Assembly (NCBI RefSeq): GCF_003425985.1
Contig: NZ_CP022985.1
Span: 2,898,001 to 2,962,000, forward strand
Reading direction: 5' to 3'
Length of the DNA stretch: 64,000 nucleotides
Source of the DNA: Mariniflexile sp. TRM1-10
Lineage (GTDB): Bacteria > Bacteroidota > Bacteroidia > Flavobacteriales > Flavobacteriaceae
Under the pieces are notes generated by a model. That model saw only the letters and a program-made list of their open reading frames with translations. It had not been told where the DNA came from and searched no databases. This document shows positions 53,618 to 62,601 of the stretch, in pieces (the stretch's first letter is position 1; every line of letters starts with the position of its first letter). The translations under genes and the position numbers were made by a program.

Positions 53618-55264
53618 ATGAAAAAAGAATTTATTCCCAAATTGTTTTCTCTTATAAAAGAAGGCATTTCTAAAGAGACTGTTGTAAGGGATGCACTTTC
53701 TGGGGTTATCGTGGGAATCGTAGCCCTTCCGCTTGCCATTGCTTTTGCCATTGCTTCTGGTGTGTCTCCGGAAAAAGGGATTGTAACGGCTATTATTGCA
53801 GGTATTATCATCTCAAGTTTTGGTGGCAGCCGCGTGCAAATAGGTGGCCCAACAGGGGCTTTTATTGTCATTGTTTATGGCATTGTTCAGGAATTTGGAA
53901 TGAACGGATTGACCATCGCCACTTTTATGGCTGGGTTTATAATCATAGGTCTGGGCTTGGCACGTCTGGGTAACTTGCTAAAATTTATTCCCTATTCGCT
54001 TATTGTTGGTTTTACAAGTGGGATTGCCTTAATTATTTTTTCATCACAAGTCAATGACTTTTTCGGTTTGCATATCGCCAAAGTCCCTGCGGATTTCTTT
54101 GATAAATGGCAGGTCTATTTTGAGCATTTTAATAAAGTGAATTGGTATGCCGTGGCAATTGCTGCCGTAACCGTCCTTATGACTTTATATTTTCAAAAGT
54201 TTATAAAGAAAATACCTGGGTCTATCGTTGCTATTTTATTGTCGACCATTGTTGTTAAGATGTTTGAAATTCCTGTAGATACTATAGAAAGTAATTTTGG
54301 TAACATTCCGAATCATTTTAGTGCGCCATCATTACCGCATGTGGATTTCGAAACCGTAAAATTACTCATCGCACCTGCTTTTGCCATTGCTTTATTGGGT
54401 AGTATCGAATCCCTGCTTTCGGCAGTGGTATCCGATTCTATGATTGGGGGCAAACACCGATCCAATGTCGAATTAATAGCGCAAGGTGCTGCAAACATTG
54501 TATCGTCATTATTTGGTGGTATACCCGCTACAGGGGCTATAGCAAGAACGGCCACCAATGTTAAAAATGGCGGTAGAACGCCGATTGCAGGCATCGTTCA
54601 TGCATTGGTTTTATTGTCCATCATGCTGTTGTTTGCACCGTATGCCAAGTTGATTCCGCTTTCTTGTCTTGCAGGTATTTTAATGGTCGTGGCATACCAC
54701 ATGAGCGAATGGCGCCAATTCAAATCCATTTTAAGGGGGAATAGCATGGATATTATCATTTTATTAACCACGTTTTTCCTTACGGTGATTTTCGACTTGG
54801 TTATCGCCATCGAAATAGGTATTGTGCTTTCCAGCTTTATGTTTATGAAACGCATGAGTGAGTCTGTGCTTGTTGAAAACATCACAACGGATACTGTAAG
54901 CGGCGAACATTTATTTGATGAAGAGCTTCTGGACTTACCCAAGGATGTGTTGCTATATGAAATAAACGGGCCTTTGTTTTTTGGAGCGGCACGCCAATTT
55001 CAGGAAACCATCACCAATACCCATTTTCAGCCTAAAGTGATCATCATCCGGATGCGCTATGTGCCTTTAATAGATGCTACGGGCTATCAAAGTTTAAAGG
55101 AAATCATCAAATCTTACCAAAAGCGAGATGTCAAAGTTATTTTGTCCGGGATACGCGACACATTAAAAAGCGACTTCGAAAAGAATGGGGTGTATGCCGT
55201 TTTGGATGCCCAATTTATAGTGGCTGATATCAAAGAGGCTATTAGAATAGCTGGGGGAGGTTGA
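53618..55264 (+). CDS. SulP-family anion transporter with STAS domain
   Basis: From the ATG at 53618 this 548-residue protein has about twelve membrane segments. The SulP signature is near residues 35-70 (GVIVGIVALPLAIAFAIASG) with GGPTGAFIVIVYGI and a STAS domain at the C-terminus (residues 445-545, LFFGAARQFQE, LIDATGYQSLKEI). It transports an inorganic or small organic anion such as sulfate or bicarbonate. An in-frame TTG at 53588 is less likely. Its stop codon lies at the beginning of another word-like repeat. Confidence 0.94.
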   Translation: MKKEFIPKLFSLIKEGISKETVVRDALSGVIVGIVALPLAIAFAIASGVSPEKGIVTAIIAGIIISSFGGSRVQIGGPTGAFIVIVYGIVQEFGMNGLTIATFMAGFIIIGLGLARLGNLLKFIPYSLIVGFTSGIALIIFSSQVNDFFGLHIAKVPADFFDKWQVYFEHFNKVNWYAVAIAAVTVLMTLYFQKFIKKIPGSIVAILLSTIVVKMFEIPVDTIESNFGNIPNHFSAPSLPHVDFETVKLLIAPAFAIALLGSIESLLSAVVSDSMIGGKHRSNVELIAQGAANIVSSLFGGIPATGAIARTATNVKNGGRTPIAGIVHALVLLSIMLLFAPYAKLIPLSCLAGILMVVAYHMSEWRQFKSILRGNSMDIIILLTTFFLTVIFDLVIAIEIGIVLSSFMFMKRMSESVLVENITTDTVSGEHLFDEELLDLPKDVLLYEINGPLFFGAARQFQETITNTHFQPKVIIIRMRYVPLIDATGYQSLKEIIKSYQKRDVKVILSGIRDTLKSDFEKNGVYAVLDAQFIVADIKEAIRIAGGG

Positions 55265-55533
55265 TTGTTGAAGCGTGAGATGTGAGACGTGAGATGTGAG
55301 ACGTGAAGCGTGAAAGGCAAATCGTGAAGGTAGGGTCTTGCTCACTTCTTGGGTTCGGTTCAGTGTTCAAGGTTCCGGGTTCTGGGTTCAAGGTTTTTGG
55401 GCTCTCAATTCCAAATTCATTATCCATAATTCTGAATTCTGAATTCTGAATCAGCAACTGTCTAACCAGTCTAACCTTCTAACCAGTCTAACAATCTAAC
55501 CAATCTAACAATCTAACCAGTCTAACAATCTAA
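55262..55533. repeat. Composite word-like repeats (inverted relative to 48.0-48.9 kb)
   Basis: GTGAGATGTGAGACG words, GGTTCCGGGTTCTGGGTTC, GAATTCTGAATTCTGAAT and CTAACCAGTCTAACC words follow in order. Read on the other strand, this is the module order (GTTAGA, ATTCAGAATT, GAACCCAGAACC) of other blocks. It starts at the SulP stop codon. Confidence 0.8.
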
Positions 55534-55773
55534 CTTACATGCCTACGACTTCATTAATTTATCATCCATTTTTTTACGAGATATTAAAAGATTTATAGTA
55601 AAAATAGCAATTAGGCAATACTTATAATAGGGTGAACGACTTCAAAAAAAAAGTCATATTTTTATTCTAAAGCCTATTAAAAGCTATAGTTTTGAAGTCC
55701 GTTATAATGACAGTTTGAAGTTTGTTTTTAGGCTTTACATTTTTAATACATACAACTCTCATACCCGAAATAT
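55534..55773. other. Spacer before the GH63-like gene
   Basis: AT-rich sequence with no recognised signal apart from short A/T runs; the promoter of the downstream gene presumably lies here. Confidence 0.4.
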
Positions 55774-58389
55774 ATGATTCAAAAAGGTTCTGAAGCAGAA
55801 AGATTGGCAGTGCCCAACGCCTATAAAAACTGGAAAAAATGGGGGCCATACCTGGCAGAAAGACAATGGGGAACCGTTAGGGAAGATTACAGTATGCATG
55901 GTGAGTCATGGGAGTTTATAGACCATGAAAAAGCGCGTAGCAATGCCTACCGTTGGGGCGAAGAAGGCATAGGTGGTTTTTGCGATTCGCGGGAAATCCT
56001 GTGTTTGGCACCGGCATTCTGGAATGGTAAGGATCCTATTTTAAAGGAACGCCTCTTTGGACTTACCAACAACCAAGGAAATCATGGGGAAGATGTTAAG
56101 GAACTTTATTTTCACCAAGTGTCTTCGCCAACGCATTCCTATTGCAAGTACCTTTATAAGTATCCGCAAAACGAATTCCCGTATGGTGATTTGGTAAACG
56201 GCAATCGGAAAAGCCGTGAGGATTATGAGCATGAATTATTGGATACAGGAGTCTTTAAAAACAATGCCTATTTTGATTGTTATATTGAATACGCCAAAGC
56301 CAATGTCGATGATATCCTTATGAAGGTGACAGTAGTAAATCGGGGAACTAAAGCTGCCGATATCCATGTGTTGCCACATTTGTGGTTTCGTAACTTTTGG
56401 AAACACAACAAGCGTTATGCACGCCCGAGTATGAAATCCATTTCGGGAAACAAGGTGCAATCCAGAAGCATTAGAAATGGCAGGTATTACCTGTATCATG
56501 AGGACGGCGAACAGTTATTCTGTGAAAACGAAACCAATAATGAGCGTATATATAATTTTCCTAATGATGTCGATTATGTAAAAGATGGCATCAACGACCA
56601 CGTGATAAACGGTGAGGCTACGGTCAACCCCGAAAAGACAGGTTCTAAATTCGCCGTTTGGCACCAGTTAAACCTAAAGCCTGGTGAAGAAAAAAGCATC
56701 AGGCTACGTTTAAGCAAAACCAAGATAAAAGACCCTTGGGCAGATTTCGATGCGGTATTCCACCAACGCATCAGCGACTGTGAAGCTTTTTATACCGAAA
56801 CCATTAAAACCGACATTCCCGAAGCCCACCAAGCCATTGCAAAAAGTGCTTTTTCGGGCTTGTTATGGACCAAGCAATTCTATTATAACGATGTGTTTAA
56901 ATGGCTGTTTGGAGGTCCGGGGGAAGCTGCCCCCAATCGGGCGAACATGCGTAATTACAATTGGCAGCACCTTACCAACAGACACGTTATTTCCATGCCC
57001 GACAAGTGGGAATACCCGTGGTATGCCGCTTGGGATTTGGCGTTTCATATGGCGTCGTTTGTAGAAATCGATCCTTTTTTTGCCAAAGAACAGTTGTTGT
57101 TAGTGTTGCAGGAAAACTATATGCACCCCAACGGACAAATTCCAGCTTATGAGTGGAATTTTAGCGACGTGAACCCGCCCGTGCATTCGTATGCCGTTTG
57201 GAACGTGTATGAAAAAGATAAAAACTATACGGGCAGAGGCGACACCGAATTTTTGGAAAAAGCCTTTCAAAAACTGCTGCTCAACTTTACGTGGTGGGTC
57301 AACCAAAAGGATAAGAATGGTACCGATCTGTTTGAAGGAGGCTTTTTAGGTTTGGACAATATTGGGGTGTTCGACCGCAACCACATGCCACCGGGGATTA
57401 CCAGAATGCAGCAAGCGGATGCCACCAGTTGGATGGCGCTATTTACGCTTAATATGCTGCGTATGTCACTGGAACTGGCAAAAACCAACAAAATTTATGA
57501 GGAAGCCGCGGCTAAGTTTTTTAGGCATTTCCTTAATATCGCTTGGGCGATGCACCATATAGGTAAAAAGGACATTTCGCTTTGGGATGATGAAGATAAT
57601 TTTTATTACGATGTGGTAGAAATGGCAAATGGCACGACCAATCGCTTAAGGGTACGCTCTTTAGTAGGTGTGATTCCTATGTTTGCCGTAGAGATAATGC
57701 ATAAGGATTTGTTTGAAGAGTTAAAGGACTTTAGGCTGAGGGCCAACGAAATTATAAGAACCCGACCCGACCTGGCGTCATTAATCTCGAATTTAGACGA
57801 CACCAATGCCGATGGCAACTACCTGTTCTCCATCATGCGTGGGTTTAGATTGGAGCATTTGTTGATACGTTTGTTGGATGAAAACGAGTTCCTCTCCGAT
57901 TACGGGATTCGTTCCCTGTCCAAGTACCACGAAGCGCACCCGTTTGTGTTTGAGCATCACGGACACTACCAAATTCAGTACGAACCGGGTGAGAGCCGTT
58001 CCAATATGTTTGGCGGTAATTCCAATTGGCGTGGCCCTATCTGGATGCCTTTAAATTATATGATCATTCAGTCGCTACGTAAGTATTACACTTTTTATGG
58101 TGATAGTTATCAGTATGAGTTTCCTACGGGCTCGGGTCATAAACTCAACCTCAAACAGATTGCTAACGAACTGACCAAACGCTTAATAAAACTGTTTGAA
58201 GTTAATTCCGATGGTAAGTTTCAATACCACGCCGACGACCCCAACCACGTGTTTTCAAAAGACGAACATTTTAAAAACCTGCACTTGTTTTACGAGTTTT
58301 TTGATGGTGACACGGGTAAAGGCCTGGGTGCGTCACATCAAACGGGGTGGACTGCGTTGATTGCGAATTTGATTATGGAAGTTGAGTGA
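55774..58389 (+). CDS. GH63-like glucosidase (MGH1 type)
   Basis: This 871-residue protein has no signal peptide. It has an N-terminal beta-rich region and, from about residue 380, an (alpha/alpha)6 barrel with the GH63/MGH1 traits: WAAWDLAFHM-like segment (residue 420 region), NEWNFSDVNPP-like PAYEWNFSDVNPP, and EHHGHYQIQYEPGESRSNMFGGNSNWRGPIW. The last contains the acidic residues usual for inverting glycosidases of this clan. Homologues are annotated only as glucosidase or mannosylglycerate hydrolase-like; substrate unknown. Cytoplasmic location would suit release of glucose from a compatible-solute or storage sugar. Confidence 0.85.
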   Translation: MIQKGSEAERLAVPNAYKNWKKWGPYLAERQWGTVREDYSMHGESWEFIDHEKARSNAYRWGEEGIGGFCDSREILCLAPAFWNGKDPILKERLFGLTNNQGNHGEDVKELYFHQVSSPTHSYCKYLYKYPQNEFPYGDLVNGNRKSREDYEHELLDTGVFKNNAYFDCYIEYAKANVDDILMKVTVVNRGTKAADIHVLPHLWFRNFWKHNKRYARPSMKSISGNKVQSRSIRNGRYYLYHEDGEQLFCENETNNERIYNFPNDVDYVKDGINDHVINGEATVNPEKTGSKFAVWHQLNLKPGEEKSIRLRLSKTKIKDPWADFDAVFHQRISDCEAFYTETIKTDIPEAHQAIAKSAFSGLLWTKQFYYNDVFKWLFGGPGEAAPNRANMRNYNWQHLTNRHVISMPDKWEYPWYAAWDLAFHMASFVEIDPFFAKEQLLLVLQENYMHPNGQIPAYEWNFSDVNPPVHSYAVWNVYEKDKNYTGRGDTEFLEKAFQKLLLNFTWWVNQKDKNGTDLFEGGFLGLDNIGVFDRNHMPPGITRMQQADATSWMALFTLNMLRMSLELAKTNKIYEEAAAKFFRHFLNIAWAMHHIGKKDISLWDDEDNFYYDVVEMANGTTNRLRVRSLVGVIPMFAVEIMHKDLFEELKDFRLRANEIIRTRPDLASLISNLDDTNADGNYLFSIMRGFRLEHLLIRLLDENEFLSDYGIRSLSKYHEAHPFVFEHHGHYQIQYEPGESRSNMFGGNSNWRGPIWMPLNYMIIQSLRKYYTFYGDSYQYEFPTGSGHKLNLKQIANELTKRLIKLFEVNSDGKFQYHADDPNHVFSKDEHFKNLHLFYEFFDGDTGKGLGASHQTGWTALIANLIMEVE

Positions 58390-58783
58390 TGAGGTTATGA
58401 GGTTATGGGGTTATGAGGTTAGATAGTTAGATTGCTGTTTTATTAAACCATGACAAACCTAGAACTTAGTGCCTTTCACGATTCCCTTTTCACGATTTTT
58501 GCTCGGCTATGGGTTTGGGGTCTATTTTTTGGATGGGGGTTTGTTCGAACAAAGGGCGAACATGGGTGGGATTAAACTAAATAAACATGGTTTTAAAAAA
58601 GAAATATGTTTTGAAAGTTTTTAAAGCATTTATTTATATATTGCATGGGATAAGAATTTTCATCTTTTTGAAAGAGGAAGAAAGAAGGTGAAAAACTAAT
58701 GATGTTTTACTGTATTTATGTGATATGGATAGTGGATGTTACTTTATAATGAATTGGCATAATATAAAACGACTGAGACAATA
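58386..58783. other. Spacer leading into the cassette region
   Basis: It begins with tandem GAGGTTATG and TTAGATAG words (58386-58440) and the CACGATT words seen elsewhere. TTTGTTCGAACAAA (58540-58553) is a perfect 14-bp palindrome. Near 58635 TATATATTGCATGGGATAAGAA resembles part of the spacers between later cassettes. The 5' limit of the first cassette could not be fixed. Confidence 0.5.
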
Positions 58784-59131
58784 ATGAATATATTAGAAAG
58801 AGCTGAACAAGGACAATCGTTTTTAGTGGCTGACGATGGACAGTTTTTAGGAAAGTTGAGTTTAAACCAGTACGATTCAGAATCTATATCAAACAAATAC
58901 GGATCATATGGAAGTCAATATGCTTCAACTTCTATTAATAATCAGTATAGTAGTTATGGAAGTAGATACTCTTCATTAAGTCCATACAACCAATATACTA
59001 GCACACCTCCGACAATATATTTAAAAGGACGAAAATATGGTTATCTAACAAAAAACAAATACAAATCAGGAGTAACTCTTGATCCTGATAACTTAGTTAA
59101 TTGGATGCGTTCAAATAATTTAAATTACTAA
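58784..59131 (+). CDS. Small YGSYGS-repeat protein (cassette region)
   Basis: This 115-residue protein starts with a short helical segment (MNILERAEQGQSFLVADDGQ), has a middle rich in Ser-Tyr-Gly repeats (NKYGSYGSQY, NQYSSYGSRY), and ends with a conserved-looking tail (GYLTKNKYKSGVTLDPDNLVNWM). I recall similar proteins in environmental bacteria but no function. It is separated by 2 bp from the next gene, so the two are one unit. Confidence 0.75.
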   Translation: MNILERAEQGQSFLVADDGQFLGKLSLNQYDSESISNKYGSYGSQYASTSINNQYSSYGSRYSSLSPYNQYTSTPPTIYLKGRKYGYLTKNKYKSGVTLDPDNLVNWMRSNNLNY

Positions 59132-59133
59132 AT

Positions 59134-59763
59134 ATGGAGTTTAGTGAATATTTAAAGCTCTTAGGTGCAATATTAACTTCAGTAGGCGGAGCTACAGTAG
59201 TAATTATTGCACTATCAAAATGGTTTGGGGATTTTTTGTCTAAAAGGTTATTAGATAATTATAATAACAAGCATAAAACAGAATTAGAAGGTATAAAAAT
59301 TAAATATCAAGGAGAACTTGAAAAAACTAAAACGGACCTAGAAAAAGCAAAGTCACAATTTATACGCTATTCCGAAAAACAATTTGACCTGTATAATGAC
59401 CTTTGGAAAGTGCTTTTATATACCAAACATCAAGCAGATGAATTATGGGCAAGTGCTATTCCAGAAAAAATTCCTGCATTTGGAGAACAGATTAAATTAA
59501 CAAGAGATGCTATTGACGATAATTTATTGCTAATTGAAGAAGAGCATTACGATAAGCTTATCGAATTGATTACTCAATTTGACCAATTTCAGTTTGGTAA
59601 AATTAAGTTAGTTGAAATAAGAAGTAAACCATTAGAAGAGAGAGAAAATATTACAACAGAACAAGCCAAAAGGACTATAAATCAAAATAAAAGAACAAAA
59701 GAAAATTTTGATAATCTTTTAATGGAAATTGGTCAGTCATTTAGAAATCAAATAAAAGGATGA
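59134..59763 (+). CDS. Membrane-anchored coiled-coil protein of unknown function
   Basis: This 209-residue protein has one N-terminal membrane segment (AILTSVGGATVVIIALSKWF), a charged coiled-coil (ELEGIKIKYQGELEKTKTDLEKAKSQF, shortened here in description) and a helical cytoplasmic part. No family is recognised. It ends just before the first cassette spacer. Confidence 0.72.
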   Translation: MEFSEYLKLLGAILTSVGGATVVIIALSKWFGDFLSKRLLDNYNNKHKTELEGIKIKYQGELEKTKTDLEKAKSQFIRYSEKQFDLYNDLWKVLLYTKHQADELWASAIPEKIPAFGEQIKLTRDAIDDNLLLIEEEHYDKLIELITQFDQFQFGKIKLVEIRSKPLEERENITTEQAKRTINQNKRTKENFDNLLMEIGQSFRNQIKG

Positions 59764-59767
59764 ATAC

Positions 59768-60031
59768 AGTGTCCAATATTGGTTGCACAAGCCCATAATT
59801 TTATAAAAAACAAGAAATAAAAGCGCCCTTTTAAGGGCGTTTGTTTTTTATGGAAGTTATGCAATCTAAGTTCAAGACTGTTGTAAGGCCTTAAACATGG
59901 CCTATGATGGCTTTTCAGCAAAAAGCAGAGACCTCGGTAAATCCATAGGCGAAAAAGTAATATATTGCATACATAAACGATATGCTCCGATGGAGTTGCT
60001 GTTTGTTGTGGTTATACGATTGTTGGCACTC
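59768..60031 (+). repeat. Cassette spacer 1 (attC-like)
   Basis: It runs from AGTGTCCAAT to GTTGGCAC. The order is a GTTGCACAAGCCC word, the palindrome CGCCCTTTTAAGGGCG (59824-59839) with a T run, a purine-rich middle, GTAATATATTGCATACATAA, and GCTGTTTGTTGTGGTTATAC. A leader ORF (59990-60037) lies at its end. Confidence 0.7.
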
Positions 60032-60037
60032 ATATAA
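59990..60037 (+). CDS. Leader ORF of spacer 1 (15 aa)
   Basis: Reads MELLFVVVIRLLALI and stops 5 bp before the cassette gene ATG. Equivalent MxLLFVVV frames occur in all five spacers. Hypothetical. Confidence 0.35.
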   Translation: MELLFVVVIRLLALI

Positions 60038-60042
60038 AAAAA

Positions 60043-60834
60043 ATGAAATTTGAAACTTCTAACTCTGAATTTTTACTCCCTTTTTTAATCGTAATTGGAA
60101 TTTCTGTACTTTTTGCGATTTACATCTTAAGACATAAAAAGGAAAAAATTAAGTTTTTCTTATACAGGTCAATTGTTATTTTCTTAATTATATATTTTCC
60201 AATTGTGGAGTATTGGTCGATATGGACTTCGTGGAGTATTTGGCCAAATGATTTCTCTCCCGAAAACCAAAGTATATTATCCAGTTCCAGCGGAATAGCT
60301 TATGGCAATTATCCGATACTAAATGGAGTGTTTAATCTACTAAGTATTATTTCTGAACTATTATTAACATTCTCAATAATTCTATTTATTTCATTAATTA
60401 ATACACACGTTCAAAAAAACAAAATTCTGAATTGGATACCTTTAATAAATATTTTCAGCATTGGAATAATTCTTTCTAAAGTTTATAAATTTAAATGGTC
60501 ATTTAAGATAATTGTTATTTTTTGGGCATTAATCACTTTCATGTGGGTGTATTATAGATTTTTAGCTTTTCCTCTTTATTTATTAGGCATTGATAGTATT
60601 ACCATTCTAGATAAGATTTTGTTTCCTGATTTTAACGAAACGCAACTATTGGAAGACGATTATATAATTGGATATACATATTTAGCTGACATTTTGAAAA
60701 TAATACTACCTGCATTAAAATTTATTAGCGGATTGTTAACTTTAATAATTGTTAAAAAAATACAAGTGCCACCACCGGTAACCGTTGCACAAGCCCATAA
60801 TTTTATAAAACAAGATATAAATGCGCCCTTTTAA
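60043..60834 (+). CDS. Cassette gene 1: polytopic membrane protein
   Basis: This 263-residue protein has about six hydrophobic segments and no recognised family. Its last 22 residues (from VPPPVTVAQAHNF on) are encoded by the following spacer, and its stop codon lies inside the spacer hairpin, so the natural C-terminus may have been extended by cassette joining. Confidence 0.7.
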   Translation: MKFETSNSEFLLPFLIVIGISVLFAIYILRHKKEKIKFFLYRSIVIFLIIYFPIVEYWSIWTSWSIWPNDFSPENQSILSSSSGIAYGNYPILNGVFNLLSIISELLLTFSIILFISLINTHVQKNKILNWIPLINIFSIGIILSKVYKFKWSFKIIVIFWALITFMWVYYRFLAFPLYLLGIDSITILDKILFPDFNETQLLEDDYIIGYTYLADILKIILPALKFISGLLTLIIVKKIQVPPPVTVAQAHNFIKQDINAPF

Positions 60835-61033
60835 GGGCGTTTGTTTTTCATGGAAGTTTATTGTAATCTTAGTTCAAGGCGATTAGAGTGTAGTAAAACA
60901 TGGCCTATGAGGCTTTTAAGTAAAAAGCAAAGACCTTTGTAAATCCATAGGCGAAAAAGTAATATATTGCATACATAAACGATATGACTACGATGAAATT
61001 GCTGTTTGTTGTGGTTATACGATTAATAGATGC
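60765..61033 (+). repeat. Cassette spacer 2 (attC-like)
   Basis: Same plan as spacer 1: AGTGCCACCAC at its start, the CGCCCTTTTAAGGGCG hairpin at 60824-60839, the ATATATTGCATACATAAACG segment, and TTTGTTGTGGTTATACGAT near its end. Its leader frame is in phase with the next gene. It begins inside cassette gene 1. Confidence 0.7.
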
Positions 61034-61046
61034 AATTTGGCAAAAA

Positions 61047-61427
61047 ATGAACAATCGAACTATAGAAATAACATCTCGCTTTGAAAAATCTTGGAGCGAT
61101 ACAGAAAAGATTTTTGATATGCTATTGGAAAATGGATTTGAAAGATTATTTCCAGTTCGTCAATTTATTATAGAATTAAAAGAAAAAGGAGAAAATCAAA
61201 ATTTCAGAATTGGAACTTCAATGTATCGACTTATTTTTTCTCGCTCTATCGAACACGGATTGCGTGACGACCAAAAACAGTTAATGATTGATACTCTTGA
61301 TAAGAATGATTATCAAATAGTTTTAAGAGACGGATTTAAAAAATATAGAGAATACAGAATTATCGACCTGAATGATATCAAACTGACTAAATTATTGGAA
61401 ACTCTAAAAGGAACTTTAGTAGACTAA
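61047..61427 (+). CDS. Cassette gene 2a: unknown protein (126 aa)
   Basis: From the ATG at 61047 the product is a 126-residue soluble mixed alpha/beta protein (NNRTIEITSRFEKSWSDTEK at the start). An upstream in-frame ATG at 60984 would add a hydrophobic leader MTTMKLLFVVVIRL from the spacer. I recognise no family. It is 3 bp from the next gene, giving a two-gene cassette. Confidence 0.6.
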   Translation: MNNRTIEITSRFEKSWSDTEKIFDMLLENGFERLFPVRQFIIELKEKGENQNFRIGTSMYRLIFSRSIEHGLRDDQKQLMIDTLDKNDYQIVLRDGFKKYREYRIIDLNDIKLTKLLETLKGTLVD

Positions 61428-61430
61428 ATT

Positions 61431-61676
61431 ATGGCATGTCAAATCTGTCCGAATTGTAAAACAGATGCTTTCAATTGGAAAGTGGATAAAGAAGAGTCAC
61501 CTCTAACAATTTGGGATTGTGGAAATTGCAATTATCGTGCATTCGAGAATGAATCTGACGAACGGAATTGCACAAAATGCGGAAAGAAAACGGAATCGAA
61601 ATTAAAAGATGACAAAAAAGAATATTGGTGGTGTTCGAATTGTAACACGACTGAAAAAAAAAAACAGCACCTCTAA
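61431..61676 (+). CDS. Cassette gene 2b: small zinc-ribbon-like protein
   Basis: This 81-residue protein has three CxxC pairs (CPNCK, CGNC, CTKCG) and a final CSNC, suggesting two zinc ribbons. Its C-terminal residues lie at the edge of spacer 3. Function unknown; it may bind nucleic acid or partner protein. Confidence 0.7.
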   Translation: MACQICPNCKTDAFNWKVDKEESPLTIWDCGNCNYRAFENESDERNCTKCGKKTESKLKDDKKEYWWCSNCNTTEKKKQHL

Positions 61677-61824
61677 CTACGGTAACTGTTGCACAAGCTC
61701 ATAATTTTATAAGAACAGGACACCTCTTGTAAGTCCATAAGTAAAAAAGTAATATATTGCATGTGTAAAGAATATAATTACAATGGTGCAGCTGTTTGTT
61801 GTGGTTGTTTAATTGTTGTAATGC
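61666..61824 (+). repeat. Cassette spacer 3 (short, hairpin lost)
   Basis: It runs from AGCACCTCTAAC to GTTGTAATGC. The GTTGCACAAGCTC word and the AAGTAATATATTGCATGTG segment are kept, but the region with the terminator palindrome has been deleted. Leader frame at 61783-61812. Confidence 0.7.
61783..61812 (+). CDS. Leader ORF of spacer 3 (9 aa)
   Basis: Reads MVQLFVVVV then stop. The same MxxLFVVV pattern as the other spacers. Hypothetical. Confidence 0.3.
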   Translation: MVQLFVVVV

Positions 61825-61840
61825 ATTTAAAAACAGACCG

Positions 61841-62269
61841 ATGAAACTCATAATAACTACTTTGTTTTTAATTTCTAGCTTGACAATATTCTCACAATCT
61901 AACCAAATAATTGGCGATTATATTCGAACTCTTGGAGATGAAGAAGCGCACATAATTAAATATAAACTGACCTTAAATCAAGATGGGACTTTCTTTTTTC
62001 ATTCATATTCAAATAATAAAAAAGGGATTCCTCCAGAGGTGAATAAATACGGAAAAGGGACATGGAAAGCGGATAAAAATATCATATCGTTTTTCACAGA
62101 TAAAAAAAATGACATTGACGAAAAACATAATTTAGATTTTGAAAATTCCAAAGCGAGGTTTATATCTAAATCCCCAAGAGATAAAACAGACAAAATAATT
62201 AAAACCAGTCTTCGGTTTTTTGAATCAAAAATATTTTGGATTGAAAAGCTGCAGATTTTTAAAGAATAA
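61841..62269 (+). CDS. Cassette gene 3: secreted lipocalin-like protein
   Basis: From the ATG at 61841 this 142-residue protein has a signal peptide (LFLISSLTIFSQ) and a beta-barrel-like pattern (IIGDYIRTL, KLTLNQDGTFFFHSY, GTWKADKNIISFF) found in small lipocalin-type proteins of Bacteroidota. Function unknown. Confidence 0.7.
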   Translation: MKLIITTLFLISSLTIFSQSNQIIGDYIRTLGDEEAHIIKYKLTLNQDGTFFFHSYSNNKKGIPPEVNKYGKGTWKADKNIISFFTDKKNDIDEKHNLDFENSKARFISKSPRDKTDKIIKTSLRFFESKIFWIEKLQIFKE

Positions 62270-62274
62270 AAAAC

Positions 62275-62598
62275 GCATTACAACACCGTTTAAGCGCAAT
62301 AACGGTGAATTTATGTTTGAATAAAAACCAGTTGTCAACACAGTAGCCTTTGCGCAAGCCCATAATTTTATAAAACAAAATATAAATGCGCCCTTTTAAG
62401 GGCGTTTGCTTTTTGTGGAAGTTTTGCAATCTAAGATCAAGGCTGTTATAGCGCAGTAAAACATGTCCTATAATGGCTTTTAAGCAAAAAGCAGAGACCT
62501 TTATAAATCCATAGGTGAAAAAGTAATATATTGCATACATAAACGATATGACTACGATGGGGTTGCTGTTTGTTGTGGTTGTATGGGTGTTGTACGCA
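62275..62598 (+). repeat. Cassette spacer 4 (attC-like)
   Basis: It runs from GCATTACAAC to GTTGTACGCA. After an extra 70-bp piece it has GCGCAAGCCC, the CGCCCTTTTAAGGGCG hairpin (62389-62404), GTAATATATTGCATACATAA and TTTGTTGTGGTTGTATGGG. Its leader frame (from 62548) is in phase with the next gene. Confidence 0.72.
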
Positions 62599-62601
62599 AT
62601 G

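Noticed and set aside
55114..55457. Several minus-strand frames over the repeat block after the SulP gene
   Set aside because: They read through periodic words and give low-complexity products such as repeated SHVSHLT.
60984..61046. Start of cassette gene 2a at the spacer ATG (and of gene 4 at 62548)
   Set aside because: The added residues are spacer-encoded and shared with other cassettes, so the downstream ATG is preferred as the true gene start, although the longer form may be translated.
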